In this document: positions 1-6,953 of the stretch, one piece after another
How positions within the stretch are numbered: position 1 is the first letter of the stretch
Layout of the letters: each line of letters opens with the position of its first letter
DNA from: Bacteroidota bacterium
Lineage (GTDB): Bacteria > Bacteroidota > Bacteroidia > Chitinophagales > Saprospiraceae
DNA: 64,000 nucleotides
NCBI GenBank assembly: GCA_024642705.1
Contig: JAHEAQ010000009.1
Location: 35,316 to 99,315, forward strand
Direction of reading: 5' to 3'
The notes under the pieces: model-generated
What the model was told of the DNA's origin: nothing
Databases searched by the model: none
Seen by the model: only the letters and a program-made list of their open reading frames with translations
Program-made: the position numbers and the translations under genes

Positions 1-103
1 ACAAACCTATTTTTTTAGACAAATCAAGATTGGTAATTTTACTATTTTCTTGAAGTAATTTTAAAATCTGAAGATCTATTTTATCTAATTTAGTATCGGA
101 CAT
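1..103 (-). CDS. Lrp/AsnC-family transcriptional regulator, N-terminal fragment cut by window edge
   Basis: Reading leftward from an ATG at 103-101, the frame stays open to the window edge and gives about 34 residues beginning MSDTKLDKIDLQILKLLQ and continuing ENSKITNLDLSKKIGL. This matches the start of the winged helix-turn-helix of Lrp/AsnC (feast/famine) regulators: a leading LD-x-ID-x2-IL-x-LLQ helix, then the I-x-N-x-DL-x-K-x-IGL recognition region. Only the DNA-binding N-terminus is in the window, so the effector-binding domain cannot be judged. It lies 200 bp downstream of gdhA on the same strand. Amino-acid-responsive regulation of glutamate dehydrogenase is plausible, but that is inference. 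Confidence 0.8.
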   Translation of the reverse strand, partial: MSDTKLDKIDLQILKLLQENSKITNLDLSKKIGL

Positions 104-303
104 AGTTAAAAAATTTTAATGATAATTTTTTCATGAATTCAAACGTATTAAGACAAAGAAAGATGTCAAATCATTTGATTATTTTAAAAAAAAATAATTT
201 AAAACAAAAAACAATATTCCTTTAGATTGCAAAATAGCAAATAATATTCTATTTATCTATAAGTGCTAATCTAAAAATAAACTCAAAATTTTGTAACCCC
301 AAA

Positions 304-1725
304 TTATGGGAAAATTCCCATGTTGGTATAATCACTTGCTATTTTATCCAAAGCCGTAATAAATGCAGCTACTCTATAATCTTTTATTTTCTTTCTTTTC
401 GTTTTTACGTCTTTGATTTGATAAAAAGAAGAAATCATTGTTTCTTCTAGACCCGATCTAACTAAATCTATTTCATCAGCTCCTCTTGCAATTAGATTCC
501 TTTCTTTTTCTCCAATTACTTTACCTGTAGTCTTTGCAACTAAATCAACCAAACTTGAATAGGTATTTTGATTAAATCTTTTCTCCATTCTGCCAAATCT
601 CATATGCGAAAGATTTTTTAACCATTCAAAATAAGAAACCGTTACACCACCTGCATTCAAATACATATCTGGCAAAATCACCACACCCATTTCTAATAAA
701 ATTTCTTCAGCTTTCGAAGTAACTGGTCCATTTGCAGCTTCAGCAATAATTTTCGCTTTTATGGAATGTGCATTTCCTTGATGAATTTGACTTTCTAGGG
801 CTGCAGGAACTAAAATGTCACAATCCAGCGAAACCCAATCCTCTCTATTTGCCAAAGCAGTGGTTCCAGGAAAATTCATAATGCTTCCAGTGTCTCTTCT
901 GAACCTCATTAGTTTCACAATATCAATTCCATCTTTATTGTAAATTGTACCTTCCATTTCTGAAACTCCAACTATGATAGCTCCGCCTTCTTCTTGTGAA
1001 ATGGTACCAGTATATGATCCAACATTTCCCAACCCTTGAATTACTAATCTTTTCCCACTGATGCCCGGAGATAAACCTAATTCACTCATCTCATCTTTTT
1101 GAAGTAATAATTCTCTCAAACCGTAATACACTCCTCTTCCCGTAGCTTCGGTTCTCCCTCTTATTCCACCCTGAGTTATTGGTTTTCCTGTAACACATGC
1201 TAGGCCATCAATATCTCCTACTTTAAAAGTATTATAAGTATCGAGAATCCATGCCATTTCTCTTGGTCCTGTCCCATAATCAGGAGCCGGCACATCAAGA
1301 CCCGGTCCAATAAAATTTTTTCTAATAAGTTCTGTAGTGTATCTTCTGGTAATTTTCTCTAACTGATCTGGAGTGTAATTCCTAGGGCTGATTTTGACTC
1401 CGCCTTTAGCACCTCCAAAGGGTACATCTACGAGGGCACATTTGAATGTCATTAAAGTTGCAAGTGCCATTACTTCTTCTTGACCTACTAAATGTGAGAA
1501 TCGAATTCCACCTTTGGTAGGATTTCTGTGTTGTGAGTGCTGAACTCTATAAGCTTCAATAACTTCATAAGTGTTGCCGATTTTCACAGGAAATCTCATT
1601 TGATATATCGAATTACACTCTCTAATCTGAGCCAGCATACCTTTCGGAAGATCTGTCAATGCTGCAGCCTTATCAAAACTACTTAATACACTTTCATAAA
1701 ATGTAACATGCGCGTTCTCTTTCAT
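304..1725 (-). CDS. gdhA: Glutamate dehydrogenase (Glu/Leu/Phe/Val dehydrogenase family)
   Basis: Cytosolic enzyme that interconverts glutamate with 2-oxoglutarate and ammonia using NAD(P). The 473 residues carry the substrate-domain signatures: RNPTKGGIRF at about 68-76, and PFGGAKGG at 102-109 whose Lys107 is the expected catalytic lysine. The Rossmann motif GLGNVG is at 231-236. Length is a little above the usual 420-450 residues of hexameric GDH, with no visible insert of known type. The gene stands alone, followed by an Lrp/AsnC regulator and preceded by a short AT-rich gap. Cofactor preference cannot be read from the sequence with confidence. The family is certain; leucine or phenylalanine dehydrogenase activity is less likely given the close match to GDH motifs. 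Confidence 0.93.
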   Translation of the reverse strand: MKENAHVTFYESVLSSFDKAAALTDLPKGMLAQIRECNSIYQMRFPVKIGNTYEVIEAYRVQHSQHRNPTKGGIRFSHLVGQEEVMALATLMTFKCALVDVPFGGAKGGVKISPRNYTPDQLEKITRRYTTELIRKNFIGPGLDVPAPDYGTGPREMAWILDTYNTFKVGDIDGLACVTGKPITQGGIRGRTEATGRGVYYGLRELLLQKDEMSELGLSPGISGKRLVIQGLGNVGSYTGTISQEEGGAIIVGVSEMEGTIYNKDGIDIVKLMRFRRDTGSIMNFPGTTALANREDWVSLDCDILVPAALESQIHQGNAHSIKAKIIAEAANGPVTSKAEEILLEMGVVILPDMYLNAGGVTVSYFEWLKNLSHMRFGRMEKRFNQNTYSSLVDLVAKTTGKVIGEKERNLIARGADEIDLVRSGLEETMISSFYQIKDVKTKRKKIKDYRVAAFITALDKIASDYTNMGIFP

Positions 1726-1803
1726 TTAATTTAATTTGATTTAAAATTTAGCTTTGATTCATAAGTGTGGCTTTGAATTAAAGCGGTTTTATTTATTTAA
1801 TTA

Positions 1804-2049
1804 TTAATCACCAATTTGATTTTCTAGTTTTTTTATTCTTCGCTCCAAATTCCACATAAAAAGAATTAATCCTATAAATATAGCAACCACTACTGCCACT
1901 ACAACATATATTTTACCTATACTTTGAAAAAAATCTGCGTCAGCATTTTGGGCACTTGAGTCTAGGGAAAGAAACATTAAAATGCAGATCAAAAATGCAA
2001 TTCTATAATTCCAAGTAAACACTAATTTTCTAAGACTTTTTATTTTCAT
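1804..2049 (-). CDS. ccmD: CcmD-like small membrane protein
   Basis: An 81-residue protein with a hydrophobic N-terminal segment (about 14-30) ending in SSAQ, which looks like a signal peptide. A second hydrophobic segment follows (about 45-68), then a basic, helical tail RRIKKLENQI. One membrane helix plus a charged cytoplasmic tail is the architecture of CcmD, which holds the CcmABC haem-handling complex together. Assignment rests mainly on position: its ATG overlaps the TGA of ccmC by 4 bp (ATGA), so the two are translationally coupled. Small membrane proteins of this type are poorly conserved, so the functional label is weaker than for its neighbours. Confidence 0.7.
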   Translation of the reverse strand: MKIKSLRKLVFTWNYRIAFLICILMFLSLDSSAQNADADFFQSIGKIYVVVAVVVAIFIGLILFMWNLERRIKKLENQIGD

Positions 2050-3101
2050 GATTCTGATAATTTCTGTTTAATTTTTTTATATCTAATAATTAGGTTTGAC
2101 ATCCAAAAACCCATTAAAGTAAAAGCTATAATTGCAGGGTAAAAAACCAATCGCAAAGTATTGTCCAAATCTTCTCCTCCAAAACCAGGATTACCACCAT
2201 TCCCAGGATGGAGACTATCCGTCAGTCTAGGGATCACAAAAATTAAAGGAATAATTATAAAAAAGGCAAAAATATTGTATGCTGACGAAATAATCGCTTT
2301 ACGATCTTCATCCTGAATACTTGACCTAAGAATTAAATAAGCAGCATAAATCATCATTGAAACTGCAGCCATATTTAATTTCACATCTGTTGTCCAATAT
2401 GTACCCCATGTGTTTTTTGCCCATATAGAACCAGTAATCAAACCTAGCACTCCAAAAAGTGTCCCAACTTCAACCAAACTACTACCAATAGTATCAAAAT
2501 CCTGGTTTTTGTTTCTTAAGAACTTAATACTATAAATTACAGAAACTAAATAAAGAATGAACATAGAGAACCAAAGACTGACATGAAAGTAAGTATTGCG
2601 TAATGTTTCGTATAGAATGTTTCTAAAAGGTATCGCAAAGCCCTCGTAATGGTTGAGATGTTTAAAATTTCCTTTACTCCAAAGATCTTTTCCTTTCGAA
2701 ACATTTATTGAATCTTGCTTAATGATAATGCTTGCAGGAAGCACAAAACTACCAATCTTTGGCGCATCGATAACTAAGGAATAGTCAACAATTTTATCAT
2801 CAGAAGTTAAATAGGTAGGAATTTCAAAATCAATATCTATAGTTTGAGCATTAAGAACTGCGATTTTAGAGGCTGCTATGGCAAAACTAGTATCATTTAG
2901 TAACCAAGCTCTAAAGTCTGCACTCTTTAATTCTTCCAATTTTGCATTGTAAGTTTTAACTTTCAATGTGATTTGAGACCCTGCATTCAAACTTTGAGGA
3001 GAAACTGAAATAATACCAGGTTTTAAAGGCATTAAAAAACCGAGAATTAAAACATAAAGCATTAAAATTATAGCTAAAAACTTCCACCAATTCTTCTTCA
3101 T
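2046..3101 (-). CDS. ccmC: Cytochrome c biogenesis protein CcmC/CcsA family, with N-terminal periplasmic extension
   Basis: Inner-membrane haem-handling protein of system I cytochrome c maturation. The core is in the C-terminal 200 residues. It has several membrane helices, and a tryptophan-rich haem-binding stretch at about 227-239 (WAKNTWGTYWTTD) matching the WAKxxWGTxWxWD signature. Flanking histidines for haem ligation lie in YFHVSLW (about 173) and DSLHPG (about 298). Unlike ordinary CcmC of about 230-250 residues, an anchor helix (6-24) is followed by some 120 residues of beta-rich, probably periplasmic sequence before the core helices. It lies between ccmB and ccmD; 9 bp separate it from ccmB and it overlaps ccmD by 4 bp. 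Confidence 0.88.
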   Translation of the reverse strand: MKKNWWKFLAIILMLYVLILGFLMPLKPGIISVSPQSLNAGSQITLKVKTYNAKLEELKSADFRAWLLNDTSFAIAASKIAVLNAQTIDIDFEIPTYLTSDDKIVDYSLVIDAPKIGSFVLPASIIIKQDSINVSKGKDLWSKGNFKHLNHYEGFAIPFRNILYETLRNTYFHVSLWFSMFILYLVSVIYSIKFLRNKNQDFDTIGSSLVEVGTLFGVLGLITGSIWAKNTWGTYWTTDVKLNMAAVSMMIYAAYLILRSSIQDEDRKAIISSAYNIFAFFIIIPLIFVIPRLTDSLHPGNGGNPGFGGEDLDNTLRLVFYPAIIAFTLMGFWMSNLIIRYKKIKQKLSES

Positions 3102-3110
3102 ACTATTTCT

Positions 3111-3770
3111 TTATGTACGCCATATTTGAGGGAACAAAATTAACGAAACCCCAACTAATATTATAATTATTGCTAATAACATTAATATATCATTTACAAA
3201 TGTCGTGCTTCCTAAAATATTCAAACCCATAGCCGTTATCCTTAAATTGAATAAAATAATGGGCAATATTAACGGAATCGAAAGTACAGACATTAAAGTT
3301 GCACTATTTCCTCCTTTAGATGCAATTGCCGAAACAAGCGTAAATACTACACTTACTCCCAGAGCTCCTAAAATAATTCCAACGATAAAAATTGCAAAAT
3401 GATCTATAGGATTATTGATAAAAATAATAAAAGACCCAAAAATCAATAAACCCATTATGATGAGACTAATAAAATTGTAAATGAATTTTGCAATTATTAT
3501 TTCTACAGGACTAGCAAGATAATAATAGTATAATTCTCTAGAAGAAATTTCCTGGTTGAAACTTTTCATCATTGCATTAACTGCAGTAAAAATAAACAGA
3601 ATCCAAAATATTGCATTCCAAAGCATTGGACTAACTGTTTGCAAAATTTTTGATATAATAAAAACGGTGCTGATAACGTATAAAAGTATGCTGGCAAGAA
3701 TATATCGTTGTCTAATTTCAATATTGAAATCTTTTACAATTAAATGCCAAACATTGTTAATTTGATTCAA
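3111..3770 (-). CDS. ccmB: Haem exporter/ABC transporter permease CcmB
   Basis: A 219-residue permease with about six hydrophobic helices and the typical N-terminus of CcmB, a short amphipathic helix KDFNIEIRQRY ahead of the first membrane segment. It works with the ATPase CcmA and with CcmC/CcmD in loading haem onto CcmE. The start is unusual: the frame opens with TTG at 3770, directly after an in-frame TAA, and no ATG precedes the conserved VWHLIVKDF region. TTG is therefore the best start, with ATT or GTT codons just inside as alternatives. No ccmA lies next to it; the upstream gene is divergent. Confidence 0.85.
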   Translation of the reverse strand: MNQINNVWHLIVKDFNIEIRQRYILASILLYVISTVFIISKILQTVSPMLWNAIFWILFIFTAVNAMMKSFNQEISSRELYYYYLASPVEIIIAKFIYNFISLIIMGLLIFGSFIIFINNPIDHFAIFIVGIILGALGVSVVFTLVSAIASKGGNSATLMSVLSIPLILPIILFNLRITAMGLNILGSTTFVNDILMLLAIIIILVGVSLILFPQIWRT

Positions 3771-3882
3771 TTATATTGTTTTGTGACTGCAAATTTAACA
3801 GACATTGACCATAATCACTTTGTTTTTTTAGTTTTTTTCAAAATTCACAAATAAAATAATTATGACATTAATAATTTAATTT

Positions 3883-3890
3883 TAACTTTG
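3883..3890 (+). promoter_or_regulatory. Bacteroidota -7 box (TAACTTTG) upstream of the amidase gene
   Basis: TAACTTTG matches the Bacteroidota -7 consensus TAnnTTTG and sits 42 bp before the ATG of the downstream gene, leaving a leader of roughly 35 nt. No good TTG lies 17-23 bp upstream, so the call rests on the -7 box and position alone. Confidence 0.4.
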
Positions 3891-3932
3891 TCATATTAAG
3901 ATTATTTTTAATATATAAAATATTGATAAAAC

Positions 3933-5195
3933 ATGAAATTATTTGCTTATTTCATATTATTTAATTTATTTTCAATAATAAATGTAAATGGTGCAGAACC
4001 ATATTATCACAAAGTAACTGCACTTCGAGGAGACGGTGTTTATTCTCTTTTAAGAAGATATGAATTGGCAGATGAATACTGTAATGTTTTAAAATTTTAT
4101 CAATTGAACAACCTCCAAAAGGAAGAAAAACTTTTTGAGGGCAAAAAGTATTTTCTCCCAATTTTGATTTACCATTACAATGGATCAAGCATTCGTTCAA
4201 CTATAGGTTCTGAAGATTGGGATAAGGCTGTTAAGATTCAGGAGTATAATGAAAAACTTGTTAAAAATAATTTAAGAACGTCTTCTTATCAATCAAGTAA
4301 ATTATTATGGGTCCCTTTTTCATCTATTTATTGTGGAAAATCCACTACCAAAGATGAAACAACTCCAAAGACTATTGATGCTGACGTTATCAAGAAAGAA
4401 GAAGAAGAAAATAAGATAACAAACAATGAAACAGTACTCGTTCAAGAAAACTATCCTTCCACTGATAAAATAATGAAAACATTCACTTTGTTTGGGAAAG
4501 AGTTTGAAAACTATCAAGAAATTGATCAATCGCTTAAAAACAAGGTTTTTTATCTTGTGAGTGGACATGGAGGTCCTGATCCAGGTGCAATGTGTACAAC
4601 TTGCCCACATAATTTGTGTGAAGATGAATACGCATATGATGTAATATTAAGATTAGCTAGGAATTTGAAACAACATGGTGCAGTGGTTGAGGTTATCATA
4701 CAAGATGATAATGATGGAATTCGAACAGATAAATATTTGCCTTGCGATTCAGATGAAAAATGCAATGGTAAGTCTTTACCATTTAAGCAAAAAAAGAGAC
4801 TTCAACAAAGAGCAGATTACATAAACGAGCTACATGTTCAATACAAGAATAAAGGTTATAAAGACCATACGGTTGTTGCTATCCACGTCGATGCTGCTGG
4901 TGAAGGAGATCGAAAAGATGTTTTTTTCTATCATCATGCAAATAGTAAAACTGGTGAAAGATTGGCAAATAATATACAAACTACATTTGAAGAAAAATAC
5001 GATACTTTTCAAAAAGGTAGAGGTTATAAAGGAACAGTAAAAGCAAGAGGACTATATATGATCAATCATACTAATCCCCCTATTGTTTATATTGAATTAG
5101 CTAATATTCACAATCCAAAAGATCAACAAAGAATTATGATTGATACCAATAGGCAGGCATTAGCAAATTGGATTTTTCAGGGACTTCTTAGATAA
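3933..5195 (+). CDS. Exported N-acetylmuramoyl-L-alanine amidase (Amidase_3)
   Basis: Peptidoglycan amidase that should act in the periplasm, cleaving the bond between muramic acid and the stem peptide. A signal peptide (1-20, ending in NVNG-A) is followed by a LysM-like region (about 25-80, with GVYSLLRRY and a LFEGKKYFLPI end) and a charged linker. The Amidase_3 domain begins near 205. Zinc-site candidates are His212 in VSGHGG, a Glu in the CEDEYAYD segment, and His318 in VAIHVDA. Glu388 in VYIELANI fits the catalytic glutamate. Several cysteines lie in the catalytic domain (CTTCPHNLC, and LPCDSDEKC further on), which is more than usual and may form disulphides. The gene is convergent with the LuxE-like gene, 7 bp apart. 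Confidence 0.88.
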   Translation: MKLFAYFILFNLFSIINVNGAEPYYHKVTALRGDGVYSLLRRYELADEYCNVLKFYQLNNLQKEEKLFEGKKYFLPILIYHYNGSSIRSTIGSEDWDKAVKIQEYNEKLVKNNLRTSSYQSSKLLWVPFSSIYCGKSTTKDETTPKTIDADVIKKEEEENKITNNETVLVQENYPSTDKIMKTFTLFGKEFENYQEIDQSLKNKVFYLVSGHGGPDPGAMCTTCPHNLCEDEYAYDVILRLARNLKQHGAVVEVIIQDDNDGIRTDKYLPCDSDEKCNGKSLPFKQKKRLQQRADYINELHVQYKNKGYKDHTVVAIHVDAAGEGDRKDVFFYHHANSKTGERLANNIQTTFEEKYDTFQKGRGYKGTVKARGLYMINHTNPPIVYIELANIHNPKDQQRIMIDTNRQALANWIFQGLLR

Positions 5196-5202
5196 TATTG
5201 AA

Positions 5203-6216
5203 TTACGAGGAAATATTTTCTAATAATAGATTACAACCTCTGATTTCAGAATTTTCGATTCGTCCTTGTATCTTAAAATGGCCACAACCATCAGAAATTC
5301 CAAGATCTTGCGTTTCTATAAAGCTACAAGTATCAAAATTTGATAAATCTACTACTTTTACAATGCCAGTTTTAAAAGGCTTTTCCCATGCTTTTGGATC
5401 ACTTAATTGACCAATTAGAACTCTTTTAGTAGATGCACTTTTATACCATTCTCCGTCTATTGTATAGGATTGGGATAATAATTCAGTCATTCCATATTCT
5501 GAATTGATATTTTTTATTTTCCATGATTTTTTAAATTTTTCAATAATTTCCTCTTTGGACATTTCCATACTTGAGGTCTTCATTCCTCCTGTTTCTATAA
5601 CTATTAAGTCTGGAAAGTCAATTTCAAATTTGCATAAATCCAACAAAGCAAAACTAACACCAATTAAAATGGTGGGAATATTTAATTTTTTATTCTTTTG
5701 TAAAACTTGAATCATAGCTTCTTCCCGATTCAAATAATATCCTGACTCTTGATATTTACTCCTTTTTATCAATTCGTTAACCATACAAATAAGAGAAGAA
5801 TCTGATCTTTCAATGTAGCCCGGCAGTATTCCAATAAAACAATAAACACTAGGGTCTTCAAAAAATTCCTTAAATCCGCTTATGGCATTATCAAGATAAT
5901 ATTGAATTGATTTAATATAATGTTTGCTTTTCAGAGAAGATGTAGTCCCACTGCTCACAAAATAATTTTCGTGAATCCAATTCCCAGTTGTGATTCTTTT
6001 ATTTTTGAAAAATTCTATTGGCAGAAAAGGTATATCAGATATAGAATTGATTTTACTTATTTTTTTATCCATAATATCAATATATGTCCGATAAAATGAA
6101 TTGTAAGTATACTGAAATTTGAAAATATTTAATGCGCTTGCTTCAAACTCATCTATGTATGATTTTGACTCCATCATTTTTGTTATATTTTCTCTTTCGT
6201 GGATGTAATCTGTCAT
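5203..6216 (-). CDS. LuxE/PaaK-type acyl-protein synthetase-like adenylating enzyme
   Basis: A 337-residue protein of the LuxE acyl-protein synthetase family, a branch of the ANL adenylating superfamily. The ATP-binding loop SSGTTSS is at 88-94, and the A5-like motif SEYGMTELLSQ lies in the last third. These are the positions expected for activation of a carboxylate as an acyl-adenylate. No LuxC reductase or LuxD thioesterase is near, so bioluminescence is not implied. In Bacteroidota, stand-alone members sit near lipid or polysaccharide genes, but no such neighbours appear here. Substrate and acceptor are unknown. It is divergent from the next lipoprotein gene, with an 81-bp gap, and convergent with the amidase. 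Confidence 0.75.
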   Translation of the reverse strand: MTDYIHERENITKMMESKSYIDEFEASALNIFKFQYTYNSFYRTYIDIMDKKISKINSISDIPFLPIEFFKNKRITTGNWIHENYFVSSGTTSSLKSKHYIKSIQYYLDNAISGFKEFFEDPSVYCFIGILPGYIERSDSSLICMVNELIKRSKYQESGYYLNREEAMIQVLQKNKKLNIPTILIGVSFALLDLCKFEIDFPDLIVIETGGMKTSSMEMSKEEIIEKFKKSWKIKNINSEYGMTELLSQSYTIDGEWYKSASTKRVLIGQLSDPKAWEKPFKTGIVKVVDLSNFDTCSFIETQDLGISDGCGHFKIQGRIENSEIRGCNLLLENISS

Positions 6217-6297
6217 TAATTTTTCGTTATAATATTTACAGTGTAAGATAAAAGCTTAATTTTAATGAAATTTTGCATTGAATAACCGAAATTATCA

Positions 6298-6798
6298 ATG
6301 ATAACTAATATTTTAAAACTGAATATATTATTTTTAATAATATTATCATTTTGTGGATGCATTACTTCTCCTGATTACCCAATTGAACCTGTTATTGAAT
6401 ATGCTGGGGTAAGTAAAACCTTTATGACTCAGAATAATTTAAATACAGATTCCCTCTATCTTTATTTAACATTTACTGATGGAGATGGAGATTTAGGTCA
6501 CCAACCGGAAGATACTACCAGAAATATTTTTATCATAGATTCCAGAACTGGAAATATTCAAGACAAATTTAAAAGTCCATTCATACCTGAAGAAGGAGTA
6601 GGAAATGGAATTTCAGGTGATATTCAACTCCTTCTGTACACCACATGCTGTCTATTTCCCGAAAATATCCCCCCATGCAGTGCACCTACTAAATATCCAA
6701 CGGATACTATTGTATATCAAATTTACTTAAAAGATAGAGCTGGGAATATTAGTAATACGATACAGACTGAACCTATAGTAATTTTGTGTAGCAAATAA
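6298..6798 (+). CDS. Cysteine-containing lipoprotein of unknown function
   Basis: A 166-residue lipoprotein. A hydrophobic leader (5-19) ends in the lipobox LSFCGC, so lipidation is expected at Cys19 or Cys21. The mature part is beta-rich and carries the acidic loop TDGDGDLG, which resembles a calcium-binding or Ig-like loop. A cysteine pair in TTCCLF, one in PPCSAP and one near the C-terminus are probably disulphide-bonded. I recognise the general look of Bacteroidota surface lipoproteins with this TDGDGDLG stretch, but no function. It is a single gene between the divergent LuxE-like gene and the BNR-propeller gene. Confidence 0.75.
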   Translation: MITNILKLNILFLIILSFCGCITSPDYPIEPVIEYAGVSKTFMTQNNLNTDSLYLYLTFTDGDGDLGHQPEDTTRNIFIIDSRTGNIQDKFKSPFIPEEGVGNGISGDIQLLLYTTCCLFPENIPPCSAPTKYPTDTIVYQIYLKDRAGNISNTIQTEPIVILCSK

Positions 6799-6916
6799 TT
6801 CTATTTTTTTCAAAATTCAATCTTTTGTTGAGTATAGCATTCTTAGAAAGAGATTGACGGTTTTTATTTTTTTCTACAAAGGTTTTTAAAAGATTACATT
6901 TTGTGCTCAACTTTTT

Positions 6917-6924
6917 TAGCTTTG
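6917..6924 (+). promoter_or_regulatory. Bacteroidota -7 box (TAGCTTTG) upstream of the BNR-repeat gene
   Basis: TAGCTTTG fits TAnnTTTG and lies 29 bp before the ATG at 6954. A TTTG occurs at 6900-6903, but its 13-bp spacing is shorter than the usual 17-23 bp, so the -33 element is uncertain. Confidence 0.4.
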
Positions 6925-6953
6925 ATAAAAATTAATAGTTAAAGCTCCTTTTT

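Noticed and set aside
3111..3770. Complete ccm operon
   Set aside because: Only ccmB, ccmC and ccmD-like genes are present; ccmA, ccmE, ccmF and ccmH are not in the window.
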